DNA of 18,035 nt from Methylococcus sp. UBA6136 (GCA_002423305.1 DIVI01000179.1:1-18035); one strand, 5' to 3'. Positions 6,148-12,929 are shown, numbered from the stretch's first letter. Notes: generated by a model not told the origin, from the sequence alone. Made by a program: numbers and translations.

Positions 6148-7617
6148 ATGAAACAGTCTCTGCAACTCCGCATGGGCCAGCACTTGGCCATGACTCCGCA
6201 ACTGCAACAGGCCATCAAGCTTTTGCAGCTTTCCAGCGTGGATTTGCAACAGGAAATCCAGGACGCACTGGACTCCAACATGATGCTCGAAATCGCCGAT
6301 GAAGAACCCGGAGAAGGCCACTCTGCGGATTTGCCTAGCGGGATCAAATCCACCCCCGAAGACCAGGAATATCGGGAACTCCGGGATATGGACCTGGTGA
6401 AGGAGATTCCCCAGGAACTTGCCGTCGATGTGTCCTGGGATGAACTTTATGACAGCGTTTCTGCGGTGCAGCCGGCAGGACAGTCTGGTGGTGACAATGA
6501 CGATTACCCTTTTCAGCGTACGACCGGGCAAACCTTGCATGAATCATTGGCCTGGCAAATGGAAATGTCGCGCTTCAGTGAGCGTGATTACGCCATTGCA
6601 ACCACCTTGATCGACAGCATCAATGATGACGGCTATCTTGGCGCTCCATTGGAGGAGATTCACCAGGGCCTCTGCCAACAGATACCCGCACTGGAACTGG
6701 ATGAAGTCACCGCCGTCCTGCATCGACTACAAACTTTCGAACCCGCTGGCATTGCAGCTCTGGATCTGGCCGATTGTCTCCGCATACAGCTCGCCCAGTT
6801 ACCGGACGCCACCCCATGCAAGGCACAGGCCTTGACGCTGGTAACTCACCACCTCGATCTCCTCGCCAAGAAAGACGTTATGGGACTCAAGCGCAAGCTG
6901 GATCTCGATGATGACGCACTGGGTGAAGTGATCGCCCTGGTCCGCAGCCTGGAACCCAAGCCCGGCCAACTGATTGCGACTGATGACTCACATTACATCA
7001 CCCCGGACGTTTACGTGATCCGTCAGGCTGGCCGCTGGACAGTCGCCTTGAACCCCGAAATTGCACCTCGGCTCCGGGTGAATCCCCTCTATTCCAGCAT
7101 GGTCAAGCGGGCAGATACCAGCACGGATAACGCCTCGATGCGCAATCACCTACAGGAGGCCCGCTGGTTCATCAAGAGCCTCCAAAGCCGAAACGAGACG
7201 CTCCTGAAAGTAGCCAAGAGCATCATTGAGCGTCAGCAGGCATTTCTGAATGAAGGCGAAAAGGCCATGAAGCCCCTGGTCTTGAGAGATATTGCAGAAG
7301 AAGTTGGCATGCATGAGTCCACCATTTCCCGGGTCACGACGCAGAAGTACATGCACACACCCAATGGCATCTTCGAGTTCAAGTATTTTTTTTCCAGTCA
7401 TGTATCCACCAAAGGGGGGGGGGAATGTTCCGCCACAGCCATCAAGGCCTTCCTCAAGGAGATCATCAGTACCGAGGACGCGCATAAACCTTTGAGCGAC
7501 GAGACCATAGCCAAGACACTACAGGACAGGGGCATCAATGTTGCCCGCCGCACCATCGCCAAATATCGTGAAGCCATGGCGATTGCATCATCCAGCGAAC
7601 GCAAACGAATTTTTTGA
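6148..7617 (+). CDS. rpoN: RNA polymerase sigma-54 factor
   Basis: A 489-residue sigma-54 that directs polymerase to -24/-12 promoters and needs an AAA+ activator. Region I is Gln/Leu-rich from the very start (MKQSLQLRMGQHLAMTPQLQ), region II is acidic, and the core-binding and helix-turn-helix regions follow (VGMHESTISRVT). The RpoN box is ARRTIAKYRE at about 466-475. The ATG at 6148 matches the family N terminus; an in-frame GTG at 6133 would add five residues. Neither has a good Shine-Dalgarno. Codons 422-426 (Lys-Gly-Gly-Gly-Glu) contain ten consecutive G, and a T8 run lies just upstream. The pilus genes in this window are a familiar class of sigma-54-linked function, although pilA is not present here. 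Confidence 0.98.
   Translation: MKQSLQLRMGQHLAMTPQLQQAIKLLQLSSVDLQQEIQDALDSNMMLEIADEEPGEGHSADLPSGIKSTPEDQEYRELRDMDLVKEIPQELAVDVSWDELYDSVSAVQPAGQSGGDNDDYPFQRTTGQTLHESLAWQMEMSRFSERDYAIATTLIDSINDDGYLGAPLEEIHQGLCQQIPALELDEVTAVLHRLQTFEPAGIAALDLADCLRIQLAQLPDATPCKAQALTLVTHHLDLLAKKDVMGLKRKLDLDDDALGEVIALVRSLEPKPGQLIATDDSHYITPDVYVIRQAGRWTVALNPEIAPRLRVNPLYSSMVKRADTSTDNASMRNHLQEARWFIKSLQSRNETLLKVAKSIIERQQAFLNEGEKAMKPLVLRDIAEEVGMHESTISRVTTQKYMHTPNGIFEFKYFFSSHVSTKGGGECSATAIKAFLKEIISTEDAHKPLSDETIAKTLQDRGINVARRTIAKYREAMAIASSSERKRIF
7386..7393 (+). repeat. T8 homopolymer in rpoN
   Basis: Eight T within TAT TTT TTT TCC encode Tyr-Phe-Phe-Ser in a conserved part of RpoN. It is of moderate slippage potential and lies 20 bases before the G10 run. 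Confidence 0.9.
7414..7423 (+). repeat. G10 homopolymer in rpoN
   Basis: Ten G in a row (AAA GGG GGG GGG GAA) encode the conserved Gly-Gly-Gly of sigma-54 (residues 423-425). The frame is open with exactly ten. One G fewer leads to a stop ending at 7495; one more leads to a TAA shortly before that. Either way the RpoN box would be lost. Confidence 0.95.
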
Positions 7618-7648
7618 ATCTCACAGACCAACAGCAAGGAGCCAACGC

Positions 7649-7936
7649 ATGAATGTCGACATTACCGGGCAGCACCTCCAAATCACCGAGGCATTGAGGA
7701 ATTACATCAATGAAAAGTTTTCCCGACTGGAACGTCACTTTGATCGCGTCATGGATGTACATGTCGTACTTGAAGTGGAGAAACTGGCCCACAAAGCCGA
7801 GGCCACTGTACAGATTTACGGTGGCTCTCTATTTGCCGAAGAAACCCAGGAAGATATGTATGCCGCCATTGATGGACTGATCGACAAGCTGGAGAGACAA
7901 CTTGTCAAACACAAGGAAAAGCACCAGCAGCACTAA
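7649..7936 (+). CDS. hpf: Ribosome hibernation promoting factor, short form
   Basis: A 95-residue HPF/RaiA-family protein (MNVDITGQHLQITEAL; a basic, Lys-rich C terminus KHKEKHQQH). The short form binds the 30S subunit in the tRNA and mRNA channel and helps form inactive 100S ribosomes in slow growth. It has the beta-alpha-beta-beta-beta-alpha layout expected, with FSRLERHFDRVMDVHVVL and EETQEDMYAAID in conserved places, and no C-terminal long-form dimerisation domain. The start at 7649 is clear: AAGGAG lies 7 bases upstream. It follows rpoN by 31 bases, the usual arrangement. Confidence 0.96.
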   Translation: MNVDITGQHLQITEALRNYINEKFSRLERHFDRVMDVHVVLEVEKLAHKAEATVQIYGGSLFAEETQEDMYAAIDGLIDKLERQLVKHKEKHQQH

Positions 7937-8015
7937 TTGCCACTAACCGCCTCACCAACTGACATGACCCGCTGATGAATCAAGGGACGCAGGCGTGGAA
8001 AAAGAGGTTTGCCCG

Positions 8016-8873
8016 ATGGATTTGATCATCGTCAGCGGCCTGTCAGGGTCCGGGAAAAGCATTGCACTTGAGACACTGGAGGACAGCGGTTACTACTGCA
8101 TTGACAATCTGCCGATTGCGCTTTTCGAACCTTTCGTCCGGGATGCCATGGGTGAAGGCGATGTTACCTATCGCAAGGTCGCCATCAGCATCGATGCGCG
8201 CAGTCGGTGCGAAAGCCTCGAGCAGTTCCCCAAAACGCTAGAACTCGCTACCCAGCTTGGAGTTTGCTTCCAGGTTTTGTTTCTCAAGGCTGGATCGGAA
8301 ACCCTGCTGAAGCGATTCAGTGAAACCCGGCGCAAGCACCCACTGACGGACAGCACCCACTCGCTGATCGAAGCCATCGACCTGGAGCAAAACCTGCTGC
8401 GCCCAATCGTCAGTCGGTCGGACCTGGTCATCGACACCAGCCATACCAATGTCCATCAGCTGCGTGAACTGATCCGCGAACGCATAGGCGCCAAAAACCA
8501 GCACAGAATGTCCGTCTATTGCCTGTCGTTTGGCTACAAGAACGGCATCCCGTTTGATGCCGACTTCACCTTCGATGCGCGTTGCCTTCCCAACCCGCAC
8601 TGGGAACCGCTGCTCAGACCAAAATCCGGTCGCGATCCAGAGGTAAGGGAATTTCTGGACAACATCCCGGAGGTTCAACGTTACCTCGATGATGTTACTC
8701 AGTTCATGGAAAAATGGACGCCGCGTTTTGCATCCGAGAACAGAAACTACCTGACTATCGCCATAGGCTGCACTGGCGGTCAACATCGTTCCGTCTACCT
8801 CACGGAAGCATTGGCAAATCGTTTGTCCTCCCCCCACTACGATCTACTGGTTCGACACAGGGATCTTAACTGA
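8016..8873 (+). CDS. rapZ: RNase adapter protein RapZ
   Basis: A 285-residue RapZ (YvcJ) protein; E. coli RapZ has 284. Its P-loop GLSGSGKS is at about residues 8-15 and is followed by EDSGYYCIDNLP. The C-terminal RNA-binding domain carries FGYKNGIP, DARCLPNPHW and IGCTGGQHRSVYL. In E. coli RapZ binds small RNA GlmZ and guides RNase E to it, tuning GlmS and hence amino-sugar supply for the envelope. The ATG at 8016 fits the family N terminus and has AGAGG about 9 bases upstream; an in-frame GTG at 7995 would add seven residues. The ptsN gene that normally lies between hpf and rapZ is missing; only 79 bases separate them. Confidence 0.96.
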   Translation: MDLIIVSGLSGSGKSIALETLEDSGYYCIDNLPIALFEPFVRDAMGEGDVTYRKVAISIDARSRCESLEQFPKTLELATQLGVCFQVLFLKAGSETLLKRFSETRRKHPLTDSTHSLIEAIDLEQNLLRPIVSRSDLVIDTSHTNVHQLRELIRERIGAKNQHRMSVYCLSFGYKNGIPFDADFTFDARCLPNPHWEPLLRPKSGRDPEVREFLDNIPEVQRYLDDVTQFMEKWTPRFASENRNYLTIAIGCTGGQHRSVYLTEALANRLSSPHYDLLVRHRDLN

Positions 8874-8900
8874 ACCGTCCCTATTTCACTGGAGACTCCG

Positions 8901-10139
8901 ATGTCCATAACAAACCGGAAATCCACTCGATTACTCGCATACCTTTGTCTTGGTCTTGTTACGACGAGTTTAGGGGCAAAGCAAGAACTTCCCCCAAAGG
9001 TCACCTCGCCGAAAGCCCTGCAGAAAATTCCAAGCACAGCGACAAAAACCCTACCAATCGCCTATTTGAAACAGCTGCCATCCAGCAGTCAGGCTCAAGC
9101 CTATTTTGACCCAGTCATTACTGAACCCGGCCTCAAGGGAGCCAGACTGGGCATCCTCGACAACAATACAACCGGCCAATTTACCCAACAAAGTTTCACC
9201 CTCAAGGAATCGATCATTCCCCCAGAGGGGCAGCCGGCTGAGGCTTTCAAGACACTGGCAAGTGAGGGTTATCGTTACATAATCCTGGATCTTCCTGCCG
9301 ACTCGATCGCACATCTTGCACGGCTACCAGAAGCCCACAATCTGCTCTTGCTCGACATTTCAAGCCGGGACGATTCGTTGCGGGGCCCCCGCTGTGGCGC
9401 CAATGTGCTCCACTTTCAGCCCAGCCATGCCATGCGCGCCGACGCCCTGGCGCAATATCTGATGAAGAAGCGCTGGAAGCACTGGTTTGTTGTGACGGGC
9501 AATAGCCCCGAGGACAACCTGCTGACGGAGGCGATTCGCAAGTCAAGCAAGAAATTCGGGGCAAAAGTGGTCATGGATAAACCTTGGAGCCATCAATTCG
9601 ATGACCGGCGAACGCCTGAATCCGAGGTACCGGTTTTTACGCAGAAGGATGACTATGACGTGGTTGTCGTGGCTGATGAGACCAAGGCATTTGGCGATAT
9701 GCTGTCGTACCGGACTTGGCTTCCCCGCCCTATTGTCGGCACTGCCGGTCTGACCGCCGTTTCCTGGGACAAAACACATGAGGCCTGGGGAGCGTTGCAA
9801 CTGCAAAATCGCTTTCGCGAAATGGCTGGACACTGGATGACCGAAGTGGACTACGGCGCCTGGCTGGCCATTCGCACACTCGGAGAGGCGGCCACCCGGA
9901 CCAAATCCCTTGACTTCGATAGGTTAAAGTCATTCATACTGGGTTCTGACTTTGCACTGGCTGGTTTCAAGGGCGTACCGCTGTCCTTTAGAGCCTGGGA
10001 CAACCAGTTGCGACAACCGGTGCTTCTGGCCGGAGAACGCTCCCTGGTCGCCGTGGCCCCGATTGAGGGCTATCTTCACCCAAAGAACGAACTCGACACT
10101 TTGGGCAACGATGAAGCTGAGTCTACCTGTAAATTCTAA
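8901..10139 (+). CDS. Periplasmic substrate-binding protein, PQQ-alcohol-dehydrogenase-associated ABC type
   Basis: A 412-residue protein with a signal peptide (basic MSITNRKSTR, then LLAYLCLGLVTTSLGA, cleavage near residue 26) and a branched-chain amino-acid-like periplasmic binding fold. The layout resembles the substrate-binding family linked by gene neighbourhood to PQQ-dependent alcohol oxidation. Supporting phrases are GARLGILDNNTTGQF, LPADSIAHLARLP, RDDSLRGPRCGANVLH, QYLMKKRWKHWFVVTG, DYDVVVVADETKAFGDML, EAWGALQLQNRF and HPKNELDTLG. The two mature Cys, Cys165 and Cys410, might form a disulfide. The ATG at 8901 follows a GGAGA Shine-Dalgarno at about the right distance. It lies 27 bases after rapZ and could be co-transcribed, yet no permease, ATPase or dehydrogenase gene is near. 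The family call is from memory of its motifs; the ligand is unknown. Confidence 0.75.
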   Translation: MSITNRKSTRLLAYLCLGLVTTSLGAKQELPPKVTSPKALQKIPSTATKTLPIAYLKQLPSSSQAQAYFDPVITEPGLKGARLGILDNNTTGQFTQQSFTLKESIIPPEGQPAEAFKTLASEGYRYIILDLPADSIAHLARLPEAHNLLLLDISSRDDSLRGPRCGANVLHFQPSHAMRADALAQYLMKKRWKHWFVVTGNSPEDNLLTEAIRKSSKKFGAKVVMDKPWSHQFDDRRTPESEVPVFTQKDDYDVVVVADETKAFGDMLSYRTWLPRPIVGTAGLTAVSWDKTHEAWGALQLQNRFREMAGHWMTEVDYGAWLAIRTLGEAATRTKSLDFDRLKSFILGSDFALAGFKGVPLSFRAWDNQLRQPVLLAGERSLVAVAPIEGYLHPKNELDTLGNDEAESTCKF

Positions 10140-10193
10140 GTTTCCCCCACCTTTCATGGAAACCCATTACAGACCAAAAAACGTAACTTGGTA

Positions 10194-10222
10194 TTGACGA
10201 GTAAAGCCTTTGAAGGTTTAAT
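10194..10222 (+). promoter_or_regulatory. Sigma-70 promoter of tRNA-Phe
   Basis: TTGACG (10194-10199) and TTTAAT (10217-10222) are both 5/6 matches to consensus, with a 17-base spacer. The start would fall near 10229, about 15 bases before the tRNA. GCGACTCG just after the -10 is GC-rich, a discriminator type often seen in stable-RNA promoters under stringent control. Confidence 0.8.
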
Positions 10223-10243
10223 ATGCGACTCGATTTGAGACGC

Positions 10244-10319
10244 GGCCAAGTAGCTCAGTTGGTAGAGCAGGGGATTGAAAATCCCCGTGTCGGCAGTTCG
10301 ATTCTGTCCTTGGCCACCA
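10244..10319 (+). tRNA. tRNA-Phe (GAA)
   Basis: A 76-base tRNA. The acceptor arms GGCCAAG (10244-10250) and CTTGGCC (10309-10315) pair fully. The D arm reads AGCTCAGTTGGTAGAGC, the anticodon stem is GGGGA/TCCCC around the loop TTGAAAA, and the anticodon GAA is at 10277-10279. The T arm contains the TTCGATT loop. The discriminator A (10316) is followed by an encoded CCA (10317-10319). It stands alone, with its own promoter and terminator. Confidence 0.98.
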
Positions 10320-10327
10320 GTTTTCGG

Positions 10328-10369
10328 AAGGCTTACCCCTGTAAAACAGGTTGTAGGCCTTTTTATTTT
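10328..10369 (+). terminator. Intrinsic terminator of tRNA-Phe
   Basis: A long imperfect hairpin pairs AAGGC (10328-10332) with GCCTT (10357-10361), TAC with GTA, and CCTG with CAGG around a TAAAA loop. It ends in TTTTT then ATTTT. It starts 9 bases after the tRNA CCA end. Confidence 0.85.
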
Positions 10370-10394
10370 GTGGCTTTTAAAAGACTTTATCGGC

Positions 10395-10444
10395 GGTGGA
10401 ACGGAGATATTTGCCCTTCACGGACTTGGTCTGACCGCTCCACC
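10395..10444. repeat. Interrupted inverted repeat over the fdxA promoter
   Basis: GGTGGAACGG (10395-10404) and CCGCTCCACC (10435-10444) are reverse complements at 9 of 10 positions, separated by 30 bases. The right arm lies inside the -35/-10 spacer of the predicted fdxA promoter, so it could be a regulator-binding site. This is inference. Confidence 0.5.
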
Positions 10445-10454
10445 ATCATATAAT
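10426..10454 (+). promoter_or_regulatory. Sigma-70 promoter of fdxA
   Basis: TATAAT (10449-10454) is a perfect -10 box. TTGGTC (10426-10431) keeps the TTG of the -35, with a 17-base spacer. The predicted start is near 10461, leaving a leader of about 155 bases. Confidence 0.6.
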
Positions 10455-10616
10455 TGCGCCGCAAAATCGAGGGGGTGCTCGCGTTATCGAACCAAACCGC
10501 GGGACCACTGAACAGGACCTAGCCAACAAATCGATTCGATGACAAGCACGTTGATCCTCATCGCTTGAGAAAATGGCTCTAACCCAGGTAAATCTGCCTG
10601 AAGACAGGACAAGATA

Positions 10617-10940
10617 ATGACTTTCGTAATTACCGAGAACTGCATCAAGTGTAAATACACCGATTGCGTGGACGTATGTCCGGTCGACTGTTTCCACGAA
10701 GGCCCCAATTTCCTGGTGATCGATCCGGACGAATGTATCGACTGTACGTTATGCGAACCCGAGTGCCCTGCGAATGCCATTTTTTCGGAGGATGAAGTGC
10801 CGGATAATCAGCAAGAGTTCATACAGCTCAATGCCGATCTGGCAAAGGCATGGCCCAGCATCTCCGAAGTAAAGCCTGCCAGCGAAGACGCCGACGAATG
10901 GAACGGCAAGCCGGGGAAGCTGGAATTTCTGCAAAGATAA
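10617..10940 (+). CDS. fdxA: 7Fe ferredoxin, FdxA type
   Basis: A 107-residue ferredoxin with one [3Fe-4S] and one [4Fe-4S] cluster, a low-potential electron carrier in the cytoplasm. The cysteines fit Azotobacter-type ferredoxin I: Cys9, Cys17 and Cys50 would bind the 3Fe cluster. Cys21, Cys40, Cys43 and Cys46 would bind the 4Fe cluster, and Cys12 and Cys25 are extra. Typical phrases are FVITENCIKCKYTDCVDVCPVD and DECIDCTLCEPECPA, and the C-terminal tail ends GKLEF. The start at 10617 has AGGA 8 bases upstream. It is monocistronic: the tRNA terminator lies upstream and the next gene runs the opposite way. Its partner enzyme cannot be told from this window; the neighbouring cysH is normally thioredoxin-dependent. 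Confidence 0.97.
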   Translation: MTFVITENCIKCKYTDCVDVCPVDCFHEGPNFLVIDPDECIDCTLCEPECPANAIFSEDEVPDNQQEFIQLNADLAKAWPSISEVKPASEDADEWNGKPGKLEFLQR

Positions 10941-10986
10941 GTCTGCTAATCCAGTTACTCCGAAACAAACGGCTCACCCTTATCAA

Positions 10987-11013
10987 CGGGTGCCTTTATC
11001 CAGGGGCAACCCG
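10987..11013. terminator. Possible shared terminator between fdxA and cysH
   Basis: CGGGTGCC (10987-10994) pairs with GGCAACCCG (11005-11013), giving an 8-bp stem with one bulged A and a 10-base loop. It sits between the two convergent stops (10940 and 11038). There is no clear T run on either side, so it may be a weak bidirectional terminator or an RNA 3'-end stabiliser. Confidence 0.45.
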
Positions 11014-11037
11014 CTGAGGTCAGCCCCTCGGAGCAAC

Positions 11038-11778
11038 TCAGTTTTCGCTGATCGCGTCGGACAGGTTTCCGGCGTGTAGCCCGCACTCCTTCTTGCCCCC
11101 TGTCTCCCACCACCAGCGACCTTCACGCTCATGTTGGTTGGGTAGGATCGACCTCGTACAAGGCTCACAGCCAATACTGACGTAACCCCTGCGATGAAGC
11201 TCATTGAAGGGGACGTCATAGGCCTCGATGTAGTCCCATACCTGAGCAGAAGTCCAGTTAGCCAACGGATTGAACTTGATCAATGCTTGCCCTGGCCCAG
11301 CGAGCGACTCGTCGGCCTCGACCTCGGCCAACTCGCTACGAGTCAAACTCTGATCCCGCCGTTGGCCAGTGATCCAAGCATCCAGCGTTGAAAGCACCCT
11401 GCGCAGTGGCTCGACCTTACGGATTCCACAGCATTCCGCATGACCGTCCTCATAGAAACTAAACAAGCCTTTCTGCCGGATCATTCGCTCAAGCTCATTG
11501 GGCTGAGGTGTCATGATTTCCAAGGCAATGTCATAACGCTTCCTGACCGCCTCCATCAGCCGATAAGTCTCCGGGTGCAAACGGCCCGTATCCAGTGAGA
11601 AGACACGGATGTCCGGCCGAATCTGAACGGCCATGTCAATCAGGACAACATCCTCGGAGCCGCTGAAGGAAATAGCCAGATTATGGAAGTGAGCCAGTGC
11701 AGCCTTCAGGACCAGCCGGGGATTCTTGCCCGCCAATTCGGTGCGCAACGACTCCAAATTAAAAGTGGAATTATCCAT
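11038..11778 (-). CDS. cysH: Adenylylsulfate (APS) reductase, [4Fe-4S] type CysH
   Basis: A 246-residue assimilatory sulfonucleotide reductase that reduces activated sulfate to sulfite using thioredoxin. The nucleotide-binding region is SFSGSEDVVLI (37-47) and VFSLDTGRLHPETY. The iron-sulfur signature is present: Cys116-Cys117 (ECCGIRK) and Cys204/Cys207 (GCEPCTRS). It marks the APS-using form rather than the cluster-free PAPS reductase of E. coli. The catalytic Cys is Cys232 in KKECGLH. The ATG at 11778 is preferred; an in-frame TTG at 11787 would add three residues, and neither has a clear Shine-Dalgarno. It follows yacG leftward after 59 bases and converges on fdxA. Substrate choice (APS) follows from the cysteine pattern. 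Confidence 0.95.
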   Translation of the reverse strand: MDNSTFNLESLRTELAGKNPRLVLKAALAHFHNLAISFSGSEDVVLIDMAVQIRPDIRVFSLDTGRLHPETYRLMEAVRKRYDIALEIMTPQPNELERMIRQKGLFSFYEDGHAECCGIRKVEPLRRVLSTLDAWITGQRRDQSLTRSELAEVEADESLAGPGQALIKFNPLANWTSAQVWDYIEAYDVPFNELHRRGYVSIGCEPCTRSILPNQHEREGRWWWETGGKKECGLHAGNLSDAISEN

Positions 11779-11837
11779 GAGCAACAAAAAGAATCAGGCA
11801 GGGAAAGAAAAACACAAAGAAGCGTATTTGGTTAAGG

Positions 11838-12059
11838 TCAAAAAGGCCATTCATCGCTGGGCACTGAAGATTCATCAACCGCAGGACCCTCTGACGAAGC
11901 GAAATCATCTGTCGGCTTGACGGGAATAGCGTAGGACTCGGTAGCCCATTCACCCAAATCGATAAGTTTGCAACGCTCACAGCAGAACGGTCGATACCCC
12001 GAGGACGGGATCCATTCAACCGGTCTTGCACAGGTCGGACACTTGACCGTAGGGACCAT
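11838..12059 (-). CDS. yacG: DNA gyrase inhibitor / zinc-binding protein YacG
   Basis: A 73-residue zinc-finger protein. The cluster Cys7-x2-Cys10-x15-Cys26-x3-Cys30 (KCPTCARPVEW ... FCCERCKLIDLGEW) is the YacG signature, followed by an acidic, disordered tail ending DEWPF. In E. coli YacG binds GyrB and blocks gyrase from DNA. An AGAGG lies about 11 bases before the ATG. It comes directly after zapD, an order common in Gammaproteobacteria (coaE-zapD-yacG). Confidence 0.95.
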   Translation of the reverse strand: MVPTVKCPTCARPVEWIPSSGYRPFCCERCKLIDLGEWATESYAIPVKPTDDFASSEGPAVDESSVPSDEWPF

Positions 12060-12113
12060 GAACGCAATCGCCTCTATCGCTCTATCAGCAAAAGAAACTC
12101 ACCCATCATCCTT

Positions 12114-12884
12114 TTAGAAAAGACAACAGGTCAAAAGGAAGTCGATGTCTTCGGTGGTTTGAACCGGCCGCAAGACTGAGTCACGCAACATGAAGCGGAT
12201 GGTGAATCGGTGCTTTCCGCCGCTCACCTCGGCATAGTAAGGCTCGTGTCGAGGCACAGCGACGCGCAAAAGCTGAAATGACAGCGTGTGATCTAGGGTC
12301 TTCTGATAAAAGCCCGAAGCAGCCATTTCCTGAACCGGATTCGCGCTGGTCCGAATAAAGTTCAGCAACAAATCTATTGCGGAACGTACCTGGAGAAAAG
12401 GTTGAATCCAGGCTTCCAGATCCTCACGTCGTTGGGCTTCATCTCCTTCCAGCCAATGATGATAGGCCGGCAGATCAAATGAGCAGCTTCCACCCGGCAT
12501 ACTGCTCCGCTGGGCGATCCCCTTGAAGAGCTCATTCTCCATCAAGGACAAGCCCACTTTTCCAGAAAAAGCATAGAGACCCTTGCTGATGCCCTCGAGC
12601 CGTCCAATGACTTGCTGCACCATGCTCTGGTCCACGCCCTCGTAGAGCTTGGCCATTCGGTTCAATACCGCGGCTTGTCGATCGATTTCCTGCAGAGCTT
12701 CCGACTTCAGATCGTTCCGACCAAAAACACCGGCGATATCAATCAGCGTTGAAACAACCGCTCGGCAATCCCAGGTCGAACGGCCTAGCATGAAGTGGTC
12801 GAACTGCTGGAAAAGATGTTCCAGACGAATAAACAGACGAACCCTCTCATTGAGCGGGAATTCGTATAGGGTCAAATCTTTCAA
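12114..12884 (-). CDS. zapD: Cell division protein ZapD
   Basis: A 256-residue ZapD (YacF, DUF1342) that binds the FtsZ C-terminal tail and bundles filaments at the division ring; E. coli ZapD has 247 residues. Family signs are the N terminus LYEFPLNERVRLFIRLEHLF, then QQFDHF, CSFDLPAYHHWL and, in the C-terminal beta domain, HRFTIRFML and DIDFLLTCC. The start is a TTG at 12884: an in-frame TGA lies a few codons upstream, and the family N terminus would be lost with a later start. A TATAAT box lies on this strand at 12930-12935. It is mostly alpha-helical in its first two thirds. Confidence 0.95.
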   Translation of the reverse strand: MKDLTLYEFPLNERVRLFIRLEHLFQQFDHFMLGRSTWDCRAVVSTLIDIAGVFGRNDLKSEALQEIDRQAAVLNRMAKLYEGVDQSMVQQVIGRLEGISKGLYAFSGKVGLSLMENELFKGIAQRSSMPGGSCSFDLPAYHHWLEGDEAQRREDLEAWIQPFLQVRSAIDLLLNFIRTSANPVQEMAASGFYQKTLDHTLSFQLLRVAVPRHEPYYAEVSGGKHRFTIRFMLRDSVLRPVQTTEDIDFLLTCCLF

Positions 12885-12929
12885 GAAAAAATCCCGGATT
12901 CAGGGTTGGATAGCAAGGGCTTCCCGTGG

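Larger units (their letters stand above)
10370..10616 (+). other. fdxA upstream region and leader
   Basis: No gene is visible between the tRNA terminator and fdxA. The stretch holds an inverted repeat, a promoter (both listed separately) and a leader of about 155 bases from the predicted start to the fdxA ATG. Weak hairpins in the leader include CGATGA (10537-10542) with TCATCG (10558-10563), and CCTG (10597-10600) with CAGG (10605-10608), the latter covering part of the fdxA Shine-Dalgarno. Confidence 0.5.

Noticed and set aside
8812..8826. Sigma-54-like site TGGCAAATCGTTTGT upstream of the binding-protein gene
   Set aside because: The -24 half is fair, but the -12 element reads TTGT in place of TTGC, and the site lies within rapZ coding sequence. 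One such match is expected by chance.
8238..8837. Leftward frame of 199 codons inside rapZ
   Set aside because: It is antisense to RapZ, has no start signal and no recognised motif.
10140..10163. Hairpin GTTTCC/GGAAAC after the binding-protein gene as a terminator
   Set aside because: The stem is 6 bp with a 12-base loop and no T run follows; too weak to call.
10244..10319. tRNA-Phe as an integration site of a mobile element
   Set aside because: No integrase, no repeated tRNA 3' end downstream, and the flanking genes are ordinary core genes.
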